From: Apiotrichum sp. Y4204
Taxonomy: Eukaryota; Basidiomycota; Tremellomycetes; Trichosporonales; Trichosporonaceae
Assembly: GCA_025531455.1 (NCBI GenBank)
Contig: JAMYHL010000064.1
Location: 173,567 to 237,566, forward strand
Direction of reading: 5' to 3'
DNA: 64,000 nucleotides
Shown here: piece by piece, positions 1 through 10,565 of the stretch
How positions within the stretch are numbered: position 1 is the first letter of the stretch
How the letters are laid out: each line of letters begins with the position of its first letter
Translations under genes and position numbers: made by a program
The notes under the pieces: model-generated
What the model was told of the DNA's origin: nothing
The model's database searches: none
The model's input: the letters and a program-made list of their open reading frames with translations, nothing else

Positions 1-159
1 GTCAACACGTTTCAATCGACAATTCCCGAGTCCCGTTCGCCTCGAGTGGCTCTCAGTCCAGCCACTCCCCCCTCGTGGCCATGGTGGTGTCCGTGCCGCT
101 GAGTCAGACTCGATGGCAGCCACAATCCCCATCGTGGCGAGAGGCCCACCGCGCCTAGA

Positions 160-215
160 GCCACAGGAGCCACGGTAGCCACAATAGCCACCGTAGCCAC
201 AGGAGCCACGCTCAT
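160..215. repeat. 9-bp minisatellite (AGCCACNNN)n
   Basis: About six consecutive units of the form agccac followed by three variable bases (agg, ggt, aat, cgt, agg, gct). The constant hexamer with a changing third triplet gives a 9-bp period. It reads as a Val/Ala-rich peptide on the minus strand and a Ser/His-rich one on the plus strand, so the open frames over it reflect the repeat and not a gene. Confidence 0.7.
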
Positions 216-595
216 GAATCTGGATCACCGATCAAGATCAAGATTGATGCATCCCCGTGTGCGATCCATGTAAGACACCAGCCATACCGGGTGCCAGTGC
301 CAACTTGTGCCGAGATATCGAGATATCGAGATACCGCGTCACGCAGTCACGATATCGGTGTTGCCAAGATCACAAACGGGACGGGCGATTGGTGTTGGTG
401 CCAAGATTGCGATAGCGATGCTCGACGTGGTTGGTCGCTTGATAGCTAGTTGTAGCTGTTCTGGCATCTGTTTGTCTCGTATGCGGGTGGTTGATCGGCT
501 GCTGTCCGCTTCTCCCTCTGTATCACGTCGACACACGCACACCGGGCCTACTCTCACTCTCGGAGCTGTAACCCAGACTTCAAATCGCGCGCAAA

Positions 596-655
596 TGCTC
601 AAGTGCGCAAGTGTTCAAGTATGCAAGTACGCACGTACGCAAGTGCGCAACGAAC
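596..655. repeat. Degenerate 8-bp tandem repeat
   Basis: Units resembling gcaagtgc, gcaagtgt, tcaagtat and gcaagtac follow one another with an 8-bp period over about 60 bp. It lies in otherwise non-coding DNA. Confidence 0.65.
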
Positions 656-1352
656 TAGTCGCTGTCGCCGTGCGGCCCCAGTAAAGCGGACTCTGGACTC
701 GCTCCGTCCCCTGTACTTCTTCATTGGGGCTCAAATACTGGCATCCCTGCTCCCCGCTCCGCCCATGGAGCTCCACAAGATGCCCCACCCCATGCATCGC
801 ATCGCACGACGCGCAGCAGCTAGCGGCCAACGGGCAGCGGCGTCCATCGTCCTTGCCGATGCGGGGTCACGTCCGTCGGGGACGACCGACGCCGATCGGG
901 GTTTCGTCTCACAGATCGTCTTCTTATCCATCTCGGAGTTGCGAGGCCTCCTTATAGGACGCGAAGTGTGGGATATGCTCTGGACGTCATGGCCCATCTG
1001 CCCCACCCACTCCTCAGACAGTATCAGCTCGCAACTCACTCTGGCTGGTGTCTTACCACTCCGCGTCCTCCCGTTGGCGCTTAGGCCTCTGCCTCAATCC
1101 GCAAATTTCCCGATCGGCGAATTCCGCAGACTGTGATTCGAGGTCGATAAGAACCGCGACGTCGCAGCCCATCTCGGAACTCGGCGCTCGGAGAATGACT
1201 TCATGCACTGCCTGCGAAAGTTGCCCACCGCGCTACCGCACGGAGCATGCAGCATGGACTATGAACCATGCACCTGGCTCCAAGCTCGCCAGCCCATCTG
1301 ATCTTGGGCTCTAGTCACTCCCATTTTTCTGGTTCCTCTTTTTTCACGAGCA

Positions 1353-2853
1353 ATGACGACTTTAACGGAAACGCTCTCTGCTCACACACTGACGATGGCC
1401 GTACCTCCACAGCCAGCGGCGGCGAGCGAGGTGACGACGGCGATCATGGCAGCCGCGAACCCGATCGCGGACGAGACACCTGAGGACGCGACGGCGATCT
1501 CGGAGAAGAGGACGACCCGAGATGGGACAGCGACCCCGGAGATGCCTGAGACGTATGCGAGTGTGGCCTCCAAGGCCCCCGCGCCGGATGCCAGCGTGGT
1601 CTTGGAGGCGACGGCCGACTCAGAGACGACCGAGACCGCGGACGTGATGGCGTCCTCGGAAGGAACTGGAACCTCGGATACGACTGTGGTCTCGGAGGCG
1701 AGTGTGAATTCTGAGGCCACCAAGGTGGACGCGCCAACCGCGGATGCCACTGCGAAATCAGAGTCACCAGCAACCTCGAAGGTGACTGCGACAGCGAAGC
1801 CCACTCCCCCCACCACATCCACTCCCCGCCCGTCGAAGCCCACCCCGAGCAAGAAATGCGCTACAACCGAGGCAGTAATCCTCATCTCGCGCCTCTCGCG
1901 CGTTCTCACTGCACCCGGCGGAATCGACTGCGCGCTGTGCGGCGCACAAAACTTTGCGCCATTCGCAGGTGCCGCGTTCCTTGCGGCCGCGAGTGCTGAG
2001 CGACAGCTCATCCGCGCCGGGATCAAGCGGCTGCGGCTGCATCCCCAGCGCCTGGTCGACGCCGCGGCGGGTGTGAACCGCGCGTTCCTGGCCATTCTCG
2101 AGGCGCGTATGGTCTGGCGCTTCAACGGTACGTGGATTGGGACTCGCAAAGACTAGACTAGATACCCATGCTCATCTCCCAGGCCTGTTCCCCGTCCTTA
2201 GCACGTTGCTTACGCTGCACCCGCGCCCGCTCGTGGCGCTCTGGCGGGCGATTCTGCACCCGACCCTGAAGAATCTCGACCCGCGCAACCCGCGCGTCTT
2301 TGCGACATTCCACGCGTTCCTCATGGGCGGTTACTATCTCTTTGAGCACATTGCGTTCCTGGGCAGCAAGGGCGTGCTCGAGCTCACGGGCCCCGAGGTG
2401 GCAAAGTATTTCAAGTACTCAAAGCTGTGCTGGATGTGAGTCGGACGAAAGGTTGTGGGGTGTGTGGGGCTGACAAACAGGGCTCAGCACTTTATCACCT
2501 CGTTCAAGCTCATCGAGGAGAGAATTGCGCTCAACGCGCGCACACGCGCCGCCGCCGAAAGCGAAAAGGTGTCGCCTGAGGTGACCGCCAAGCTCGCGGC
2601 CGACAAGCGGACATGGAAGCTTCGCGCCATCCAGAACATGTGCGTACCCACTTCAGGCTGGAGTACTAATGGCAGCGGCTGGCTTCCTCTCTCGGCACAG
2701 TGGGCGATCGGGCCGCTGTGGACCTCGCCGCTCATCACGGCAGGACTCGGCCACTTTATCAACTGGTTCCGGTTAATGGGCATGCTCGGCGCGCAGCCGG
2801 CGACAACGGCCCCATTCACGGGTATGCGGTGCTGGACGCCGTTGCCGTGCTGA
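1353..2853 (+). CDS. PEX11-family peroxisomal membrane protein (probable)
   Basis: Four exons fit: 1353-2127, 2183-2435, 2481-2643 and 2701-2853, giving about 447 residues. The introns (55, 45 and 57 bp) start gtacgt, gtgagt and gtaccc, and all junction phases agree. The third intron is a multiple of three without a stop, so retention would keep the frame. Residues 1 to about 165 are a disordered Ser/Thr/Glu/Ala-rich extension. The rest is hydrophobic-helical, with an N-terminal ISRLSRVL segment, an RMVWRF motif after a conserved helix, and a C-terminal FINWFRLMGML hydrophobic segment. That order resembles PEX11 proteins, which shape and divide peroxisomal membranes. The family call rests on remembered pattern only, and the long N-terminal extension is not typical. 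The next gene is a P450 on the same strand, with no sign of co-regulation. Confidence 0.55.
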
Positions 2854-3459
2854 GTGCATGGAGTGAGTGGGAGTGTAGATGTGGAGGGGAGGTGCACATG
2901 GGGTCGATGCCGGCCGGTATCAGAAGATTAGAGAATAGCGCAAATAGCCATAACAACAACGATAACACATGGATTTCGGGCTCTGATGTAAGGTGAGCAT
3001 GATTATGACCATGATGATGACCACGAGGACGACGTCCGGATGTCAGCAAGAACCATGTCAGACATCACCATGGCAATGACTTTGGACACATTCCGGACGT
3101 GAGGTGGAGAGCAGCACGATGACGTTGATGAATCGGATCCTGATATCGCGATTCTCAACGTGTCGGGTTGTGATGCATACCAACGGCGACAAAGAATCAA
3201 ACATGCAAATAAACATGAAGCAAGAATGCCCCATATGGTCTGCATGCTCTATCCTTGTATCCCATGTTTCATGTGATCATCACGATCACGATGCACGCGG
3301 GCCCCGTCGGTATCCGGCATCTCGACCCAACACCATGTGTGTCACCTGATATCGCCCGGCCACAAGGTGTCGCATTACGCCGTTCAACTCGTGCATCCTC
3401 GCTAACAGTTAGTTGAGCTTCACATGCGATGCGAAGCAACGAAGCAGCAGAACACAAGC
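2854..3459. other. Intergenic spacer, PEX11-like to P450
   Basis: No gene is seen. The stretch carries the 3' end of the PEX11-like transcript and the P450 upstream region. It includes short, GATG/CATG-rich imperfect repeats around 2998-3110. No motif stands out except the TATA box at its right end. Confidence 0.5.
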
Positions 3460-3466
3460 TATATAA
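3460..3466 (+). promoter_or_regulatory. TATA box of the P450 gene
   Basis: TATATAA lies 54 bp upstream of the chosen P450 start at 3514. It falls after the first in-frame ATG of the open frame (3424). That argues the 3424 ATG is upstream of transcription and that 3514 is the true start. Confidence 0.6.
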
Positions 3467-3513
3467 CCCATGCAGACCCGGCTCGCACACTAACACCTCT
3501 CACGCAGCTCACG

Positions 3514-5238
3514 ATGAACCAGCTCCGCGAGGCCGTGGCGAGCTTCGACGCCGCATCATTAACGCCCGCGAGCACCGCGTTGTGGTCGGCGTGCGCAGGC
3601 CTTTTCGCCCACGCATACTTCAAGCGCCGCGAGCCCAACGCAATCAGTTACCTCGTCTTTGCGACATACCAGGCCGTCGCGCTCGGCATCTTTTTCCACA
3701 CATACCTAGGAGACATCCTGCGCGCGGTGCTCTACACCTGCGGCGCACTCTCCGTCTTTAACACCACCCTTCTGCTCTCGATTGCAGTCTACCGCCTCTC
3801 GCCATGGCACCCCCTCGCGCGGTATCCGGGCCCGGCGGCGGCCAAGCTCTCCAAGCTCTACATGGCGCAGCAGGCGCGTCTCGGCCAGACGGGCTACACG
3901 CAGGCGGCGCTGCATGATGAGTACGACTCGGACGTGGTGCGCATCGGCCCGAACTGGGTCAGCATCCGGTCTGTCGAGGCGATTCCGACAATCTACGGCG
4001 GGAACGCGAATGGCGGACGCACACCATGGCTCAAGGGCGACTGGTACGAGGGCGCCATCCCGGGAGCGAAGCGTATCTCGCTGCACCAGGCCGTGGACCT
4101 TACGGCGCACGCGCGCCGGCGCAAGATCTGGGACCAGGGGTTCTCGGCTCGCGCGCTGGCAGAGTACGAGCCGCATATCCGGGAATTCGTCGACAAGCTC
4201 GTGGACAATGTCGGGATGGCGGCCAAGGGTGCCGCACCGGGCACGGGGGAGGTCATTGATCTCGGGCTGCAGAACAATTTCCTCAGCTTTGACGTGATGG
4301 GTATCCTGGGGTTCGGCGAGAGCTTCAACATGCTCGACTCGTGGAGCAAGCACTTTTTCGTGCAGACCCTCGAGCAGAGTATGCAGTCCATGATCCCGAT
4401 CTTCCAGGTCCCATGGATCCGGATCCTCCTCCGCAAGCTCCTCCCGCTCCCGAAGCGTATCGCCGCATTCGAGAAACAGAACATTGAACGCTTTGAGCGC
4501 CGCCTCGCACAGGGATCCACCCGCAGAGACCTCTTCACGTACCTCCTCGGCGAGGACGCCGGCGAATCACCCTACAAGCTCACCCGCGAGGAGCTTATCG
4601 CCGACACGGGCCTCATCGTCGTCGCCGGCTCCGACACCACCTCCTCCCTCCTCACCTGGTTCTGGTATTATGTCATTGGCAATCCAGCGGCGTACGCAAA
4701 GGTGCGCGCCGAGGTGGACGCGCTTTCCCCAGACGAGCGCAGCAACGCAGGCACGCTCGCCAAGCTCCCGTTCCTCAACGCCGCGATAAACGAGACGATG
4801 CGGATGCAGCCCGCCGTCCCCGGCGGCCTGACCCGCCAAGTACCCAAGGGCGGGGTGGTGCTTGACGGCCACTTTTTCCCCCAAGACACGACCGTCAGCG
4901 TGCCCGGCTATGCGATCCAGCACGACGCGCGCTGGTGGGGCAAGGACCACGGCGTGTTCCGCCCCGAGCGCTGGCTTTCGGGTTCGGGTTCGGGGTCGGG
5001 TTCAGGGGAGAAGGAGAACAACCGCGCCGCCTACCTCCCCTTTACGTATGGGTCGCGCGTATGTCCCGGCAAGGGGCTCGCGCTCCTCGAGGCCCGCATT
5101 GCGATTACCGAGCTTCTCGCGCGCTTCGAGTTCAAGTACGCCCCTGGGTTCAGCCCGCAAGAGTTTGAGGCGGGCGTCAGAGACTTTTTCACCATCCAGA
5201 ACAAGCCGCTCCCCGTTGTTGTTACTGCGCGTGCTTAG
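3514..5238 (+). CDS. Cytochrome P450 monooxygenase
   Basis: A single-exon gene of 574 residues. Hydrophobic N-terminal segments (about residues 12-100) should anchor it in the endoplasmic reticulum membrane. P450 signatures occur in the right order: the I-helix oxygen-binding AGSDTTSS, the K-helix ExxR in NETMRM, PERW, and the heme-thiolate loop FTYGSRVCPG whose Cys binds heme iron. Such enzymes oxidise lipophilic substrates using a P450 reductase; the substrate cannot be told from sequence. A GSGSGSGSG run sits just after PERW in a variable loop. The start is ATG 3514 because a TATA box lies between it and the earlier in-frame ATG. The neighbours give no biosynthetic-cluster context, so a general xenobiotic or fatty-acid role is as likely as a specialised one. 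Confidence 0.93.
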   Translation: MNQLREAVASFDAASLTPASTALWSACAGLFAHAYFKRREPNAISYLVFATYQAVALGIFFHTYLGDILRAVLYTCGALSVFNTTLLLSIAVYRLSPWHPLARYPGPAAAKLSKLYMAQQARLGQTGYTQAALHDEYDSDVVRIGPNWVSIRSVEAIPTIYGGNANGGRTPWLKGDWYEGAIPGAKRISLHQAVDLTAHARRRKIWDQGFSARALAEYEPHIREFVDKLVDNVGMAAKGAAPGTGEVIDLGLQNNFLSFDVMGILGFGESFNMLDSWSKHFFVQTLEQSMQSMIPIFQVPWIRILLRKLLPLPKRIAAFEKQNIERFERRLAQGSTRRDLFTYLLGEDAGESPYKLTREELIADTGLIVVAGSDTTSSLLTWFWYYVIGNPAAYAKVRAEVDALSPDERSNAGTLAKLPFLNAAINETMRMQPAVPGGLTRQVPKGGVVLDGHFFPQDTTVSVPGYAIQHDARWWGKDHGVFRPERWLSGSGSGSGSGEKENNRAAYLPFTYGSRVCPGKGLALLEARIAITELLARFEFKYAPGFSPQEFEAGVRDFFTIQNKPLPVVVTARA

Positions 5239-8200
5239 TGGAAGGTGGTCATAGGGGGATTGGTAAATGCATGGTTTGAAGTCTTTTGGAGGGGAGGCGC
5301 AGAATTGACAGAAGGCTCCTGTTACTCATGGACTGCCACTTACATTGACAAACGAGGGCCTGGCCCTTGGAGGTAGCTAACGGAGACTTACATCCGCAGT
5401 CCGACTCGCCGTCCAAACCCCCCCCCCCCGAGAACGATACGGAACATAATGTGCTCCGAAGAGAGGCGCCTTACCCCAATGCTTCAGCCACATAATCTCA
5501 TCCGCATGACTGACAAGGTTAATTCTCCGTGTGCAGCTGTTAATAGCGTAACGGCCATATCTGTCAGTGCCGCCAGGGGACCGCATATCCAGTTTTATGT
5601 GCTCCAGTTTTATGTGCTGTCTGTGCGCTTTTAACTTGCCATGTTATTTAGGATATCTGTGTACTGTATATACCTTATGATATTGTCCTCGGGGCCTTGC
5701 AGTTGCTGGGCCATACAAATCTGACAAGGTGTAGCTCACACAAGCCAACCGACCAAGGCGACGGCTAACCCAGCTTCCATCGCTTAGGACCGCCATGTGC
5801 ATGCAAGTTTGGGCACGCTCTAACGGAGACTGGTGGCCGCGTGAGCTGAGACCAAGTCGAGCCCTGCCGGAGTTTTTCGGATCTCGGAACATGGAAAGCC
5901 GCGACCAAGCCATACCGCAGCATGGAGCACGTACACGCCCGCGCTCGTTGGATCTCGAGTGATACCGTCCCTGCTCTCTCCCGCACCATGGTACTACCAC
6001 GGTGCCTGCCGCCATGCTGCTTCCTTCGCGAAGCTCGAATCGCGAAGAAGCACAACAGAGTACTGTATGTACGCCGCCGCGCGCGATTCGCCAAGACGCC
6101 TCGGCGCAATCGGTCCTATTTTCGTCTTGTTCCCGCCCCTTCTATGGATCCTTAGGCCCGTCCGAAGGGTTCCCGAGGGTTTTGAAGGGTGGAGTGTCCA
6201 GGGGTGGCGTATCAGATTAAAAAAGAACGAATTTAAAGAATACAGCAATTTGTATCAGATAACGGGACCAGTGGGGAGAGGCGAACCACAGACTGATCGA
6301 CCGTGCATTGCCGTCGCCGCGATGCCCTTTGGTCTTTGGTCTGATGGTCTTGAGCGGTGCTGAAAGCCGGTTGGCTGTGCCAGGTCGGACGCGAAATGCG
6401 AAACTGCAGGATCGCGGGGATGGGTGGACTTGTGGAGCTCATATCGCAGCATTACGTTGACTTGCTAATGGGGCTGTCATGTCCTCTGACCGCCGTTAGA
6501 CTTAGGTTTGCAGCCTACATGTGCGGCCATGAGTGCCTGTACAGCTCATGTGTACATGTACTGTACCCCAGGGTCCATCCCTTTCTGAGCCAGCCATGAC
6601 GCGTATCACGGCAGTGAGAGTCGGGCGTCCCCTCGGAATCCGAAGAATGTTCACAAATGAATGAGCGAATGTGCATTGACGACAAAGGTACGCCTTGACG
6701 ACGAGGCACCGTCCGAAGCTGTGGCTATTCACTTAGTACCACTGGTGCGGCGGGGGATATCCGGCACATCCCGCGCAGAGCCGACACGGTAGCCGACACG
6801 GTCTGCACGGCTGAGCGGGCTGCACGGGCTGCGGAGACGTATTTCGGGCCCCGCGAGCCCCCTTTGATGTCCGCCTCGCTGTCTGCGAACTCTCCGGCTG
6901 CTGCACCCTGATTTGGAGGTCGTACGCTTACCAACTTTGAGCTGAGCGTCCTTGCGATCTTCAACGGACTCGCTCTTGAGAGAAGTTCATTCCGGCGCGG
7001 AGGCGCCGGCCGAAATGACCCACTTGGGATTCTAGAAGACTGCAAATGAATGACATTTAGACTTCTGACACTGAGAACCGGGCCGCTGGGGCTTGTCTTG
7101 CGGCGGAGATCCGGTTTGGAACGAACGAGATGGCAGACCGCACGCTAGTGCAGGTCGTCATGCCTCCGTGATCGGGTGACTGCCTCTTCTGGGCCCGCGC
7201 CACCAACCCGGGACCCCATTCCGAACCTCGCCATCATCGATGCCGTCCATGCAATGGAATGGTCCCCTAGAGAGCGGAGGGTGAGCTACTGAATTAGCGG
7301 TTTGGCGTGCGACCTTTTCCTTCTGCCTCCACATTTTATTCTATTTCATTATTTTTTTTCCGGGTTGGTGGTATTTTTATCGGACCCGAAGACACCGAGA
7401 TGGCCGAATGTGCCTGGCGAAATGGGGGTCGCCTCTATCAGATAGCGGCCGAAACACCCATACCGTAGAACAGTACTCCACATGTCCCCGTCCAATCGCG
7501 ACCAATTCTCCGTAGTACCCTGTTGCGTTCTCTAGCTCCAATGCGCTGCGCCTTTTTTTGGAACACTGCGATCAGAGCCAAGAGCCCCGAGGAATATGCT
7601 GGACCTCATGATGACGGGATGGTGTGCTTTGTTCAGGGTGGTGTGGGTGGCTGCGCCTGGTGATTGCGCATCCATGTGAGACGAGAGCTCTTAGAGTGCG
7701 AGAGGTCGCTGAAAACTCATGTTTCATTGCCCTCCCACGCCGACGGGCGACATAGGATCCGAACTACCGAATGCTGCCCTGCGACTGATCAAGATAGATC
7801 CTCGACGGCTTGCTGCGGCCGACATGACCTTTGCGAAAAGCATAACCGCACGGCAATCCCATCCGCGGCAGAAGAGCACGTCCTTTCATCCGCAGCTCCT
7901 GCACGCCGCCAGACCTAGGAGACAAAAAAATCCAGCCTACTCGACTACATTCAGTATTCAGTGGACATGGAAACACCTGCTAGCCCTGAGCTCCAACTCT
8001 ATTTGGCCTCTCTATTTTTGGTGCCTTGGCGCTGGTATCGACAAGTGACCGACAATGCGTACATCGTCCAACCAGCGCGCAGCTGGTGGCACGCCACACG
8101 CCCCCAGATGCTGCAGGCCCGGCCGGTGGAGCCGTGTCGCGAATCAAAAATGCCAGGAATGAAGATGAGAGACGGTGGACGTCAGGTTTGGGGGCGAAAA

Positions 8201-8473
8201 GCTGGGATCCGATGAAAGATGGTTGAGCGAAAAGGGAAGGACGCCGACGAGAAAGGGTTCCAGTCGGTGCTGTCGTATCTGATATAAGAATCGGCCGTGA
8301 TACCCTTCTTGATTCCCACACCGCTCGCTGGTCGCAGCACTCTTACTCTTCTTCTCAACACCAGTTGACTGTTTGTTGCTGTCACCTGTCGCGTTTTGTT
8401 CTTCGGCCACGATACGTTCGCATTCCAGCATCGTCAAGTATAAACCAGTTAAGGCAAAAGACAGAGTGAAAAA
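5239..8473. other. 3.2-kb intergenic region upstream of ferric reductase
   Basis: No gene is supported; open frames are short and motif-less. It contains an 11-base C run (5419-5429), an exact ATCAGATAA at 6254-6262 and near matches at 7437-7445 and 8277-8285. AT-rich patches lie near 7330-7380. The right end is the 5' leader of the ferric reductase. Confidence 0.5.
6254..6262 (+). promoter_or_regulatory. Candidate iron-responsive GATA site
   Basis: ATCAGATAA matches the ATC(A/T)GATAA site bound by fungal iron-repressing GATA factors (Fep1/Sre1/Cir1 family). One-mismatch copies lie at 7437-7445 (ATCAGATAG) and 8277-8285 (ATCTGATAT), all upstream of the ferric reductase. A single exact match is expected by chance about once per window this size, so the support is the clustering, not the site itself. 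Confidence 0.25.
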
Positions 8474-8556
8474 GTGAGTTACCACGGAACGCCCAAATGC
8501 CTCGCATTCCGGCGGCACGACACAAATGCCTCCCATTCCGATCGGTCTAACATTAG
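8474..8556 (+). other. 5'UTR intron of ferric reductase
   Basis: Donor GTGAGT at 8474, branch point TCTAAC and acceptor ATTAG ending at 8556 define an 83-bp intron of the type used elsewhere in this window. It removes two upstream ATGs, at 8497 (a 17-codon upstream ORF ending at 8550) and at 8526. In the spliced leader a TGA at 8467-8469 is in frame with the ATG at 8571, so no coding can extend upstream. Confidence 0.65.
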
Positions 8557-8570
8557 TACGTGATTTCGAC

Positions 8571-10565
8571 ATGGACTTTGGAAAGCGTCTCCACGTAGCA
8601 GCCCTGGTGGCAATCGTCACTGCGGCCCAGGTGGTCGCCCAAGGCCACGGGGGAGAGGGAGGTCACGGAGGTCAACCAGCTACGGGCGGGGGCAATGGCA
8701 CCACCACGCCGGCCAAGCCCAAGATCGATAAGAAGGCGCGTAACAGGCATCGCGACCGCTGCATCTTCATCGTCTGGTGGATCATCACCGGTGTTGTCTT
8801 CGCATACGCTGCGGTGTACTTCTTCCATCTACTCCACGCCGCCCATCAGCGCCGCAAGGTCGCCAAGGCGCGTGAGTCGGGCCGGGCAGTCGTCCCCGCC
8901 ATTCCCCGCCCGGGCGTCCGCAACCTGCACCGCGCGACGACCTCGACCCTGCGCAACCTCGCATTCGTCCGCGTCCTCCCCATCCCCCTCTCCATCTACT
9001 CCAAGTTCAACCTCAACGAAGTCTTCTGGAGCACAGCGTACCTCGGCATTGTCCTCGGCATGGGCTTCTACATGTCCAAGTTTGGTGGCACCTTCGACTA
9101 CCGCAACCCAATGGGTATCATCGCGACCAGTCAACTCCCCTTTGTTATTGGCCTCGCTGGGCGCAACAACATCCTCTCGGCACTTACTGGCGTCTCGTAC
9201 GAAGTCTTCAACTTTCTTCATCGCGCGTCGGCCCGTACCTGTCTCCTCGCGTCCGCACTTCACGTCTTCAAGTGGATTGACAAGGGTCTCGGCAAGCACG
9301 GTCCCGGAACATGGCGCTTCACGACGGGTGTGATTGCCGGTGTTGGATTCGTCATGCTGTGGCTCACCTCGTTCAAGATTGTCCGCGACTGGGCCTACGA
9401 GTTCTTCCTCATCTCCCACATCGCCTTCAACCTCATGTTCCTCGCCGGTCTCTACCGCCACACCCCCGAGTACCGCGAGTACGTATGGGTTGGCCTGTTC
9501 CTCTGGGGTCTCGACCGGTTCTGCGGGCTCGCGCGCCTGTTCATCCTCAACAAGTGGTGGTCGCTCCCCTTCAGGCGCTCGCGCAACGAGCCAGAGCACA
9601 CTGCCAAGATCGAAATGGTCGACACCGACGTTCTCCGCATCACTCTCCACCGCCCCATGCTCCGCTGGTACGCCGGTAACCACGCGTATCTCACCATGCC
9701 GGAGATTGCGACCCTGCGCTATGAGCAGCACCCGTTCACAATCGCCAACACGCCCGACGAGTCGGGCAACGTCATCTTCCTCGTCCGCGCCCAGCAGGGA
9801 TTTACCCGACGCATTCTCGAGCACCTCGGCGACCAGAAGGATAACACGTTCCGCACGTACATTGAGGGCCCGTACGGCGCGCCCCACGACATGAACTACT
9901 TTGACTCGGTGCTCCTCCTCGCGGGCGGCACGGGAATCACGCACTCGCTCTCGCACCTCCTCAACGTCATCAAGCACGGGCGAGAGGGAAAGACAGGCGT
10001 CGCCCACGCTCGCCTCGTATGGAACGTCCGCCACCACTCGAACGCCGCGTGGATCGCGCCACTCATCAACGAGGCGATGAAGGCTGGTGCTGGCCCTGTG
10101 GACATCCAGATCGACATCCACGTTACGCGCTCGGCCGCCGCCGACGAGCCCGGAGAGCCGCCACGAGCCGACGTTGATGCCTCGCCCACTGCTTCCGATG
10201 AAGACTGCGACCACGGGTCGGGCGAGGGCTCTTCCACGGGCTCCTCGGAGGAGCAGGGCGAGAAGACCCGCGCGCCCTCAATACACGGTGACGTCACGCC
10301 GAACAAGTACGCGCTCCTTGCCGGCTTCTGTCCCGCCGCAGCGGCGGTCACAACGTTCCACCACGGCCGGAGCCACGTCGAGCGCGTTCTCACTGAAGTG
10401 GTCGGCTCCTCGCCGAACGACGGCGGCGGTATCGGTGTGTCTGTCTGTGGTCCCACCGCACTCGCGCTCGACGTCCGCCGCGCAGTGTGCAACGTCCGCA
10501 CGGCTCGCAACGTCATGAATGGTCAGACGCCGATCACCTTCCACAGCGGCAACTTTGGGTGGTAA
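8571..10565 (+). CDS. Ferric-chelate reductase (FRE/NOX superfamily)
   Basis: A protein of 664 residues that would reduce extracellular Fe(III) or Cu(II) chelates at the plasma membrane, using cytosolic NADPH and passing electrons through FAD and two hemes. The N-terminus looks like a signal peptide (residues 1-24) followed by a His/Gly-rich stretch. The membrane ferric-reductase domain follows: RNNILSALTGVSYE, then FLHRASAR and ALHVFKW with the paired heme histidines. The FAD motif is HPFTIAN, the NADPH motif GGTGITHSLSHLL, and the C-terminus has CGPTALALDVRRAV. An acidic Ser/Glu-rich insert lies between the NADPH motif and the C-terminal segment. The start at 8571 was chosen over 8526 because a 5'UTR intron removes the earlier ATG. 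Possible iron-GATA motifs lie upstream. Confidence 0.92.
   Translation: MDFGKRLHVAALVAIVTAAQVVAQGHGGEGGHGGQPATGGGNGTTTPAKPKIDKKARNRHRDRCIFIVWWIITGVVFAYAAVYFFHLLHAAHQRRKVAKARESGRAVVPAIPRPGVRNLHRATTSTLRNLAFVRVLPIPLSIYSKFNLNEVFWSTAYLGIVLGMGFYMSKFGGTFDYRNPMGIIATSQLPFVIGLAGRNNILSALTGVSYEVFNFLHRASARTCLLASALHVFKWIDKGLGKHGPGTWRFTTGVIAGVGFVMLWLTSFKIVRDWAYEFFLISHIAFNLMFLAGLYRHTPEYREYVWVGLFLWGLDRFCGLARLFILNKWWSLPFRRSRNEPEHTAKIEMVDTDVLRITLHRPMLRWYAGNHAYLTMPEIATLRYEQHPFTIANTPDESGNVIFLVRAQQGFTRRILEHLGDQKDNTFRTYIEGPYGAPHDMNYFDSVLLLAGGTGITHSLSHLLNVIKHGREGKTGVAHARLVWNVRHHSNAAWIAPLINEAMKAGAGPVDIQIDIHVTRSAAADEPGEPPRADVDASPTASDEDCDHGSGEGSSTGSSEEQGEKTRAPSIHGDVTPNKYALLAGFCPAAAAVTTFHHGRSHVERVLTEVVGSSPNDGGGIGVSVCGPTALALDVRRAVCNVRTARNVMNGQTPITFHSGNFGW

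Larger units (their letters stand above)
1..1352. other. Non-coding left edge with tandem repeats
   Basis: No convincing gene. The open frames here are short, lack recognisable motifs and overlap on both strands. The stretch holds three simple repeats: a 9-bp AGCCACNNN repeat around 160-215, a GATATCGA-type repeat around 308-340, and a degenerate 8-bp GCAAGTNC repeat around 596-655. The right end should contain the promoter of the PEX11-like gene. Confidence 0.5.

Noticed and set aside
603..1136. 177-codon frame at the left edge
   Set aside because: It begins in a tandem repeat, has no recognisable domain, and is matched by open frames on the opposite strand.
2640..2700. Donor GTGCGT at 2640 for the third PEX11-like intron
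   Set aside because: It would shift the frame; the donor at 2644 joins in phase and restores the hydrophobic C-terminus.
8526..8570. ATG 8526 as the ferric reductase start
   Set aside because: It lies inside a well-formed 5'UTR intron, and starting there would bury the signal peptide.
8829..10214. Long minus-strand open frame (461 codons) opposite the ferric reductase
   Set aside because: It is the mirror of a GC-rich coding strand; its sequence is Val/Glu/Asp/Arg-rich without domains, while the plus strand has all ferric reductase motifs.
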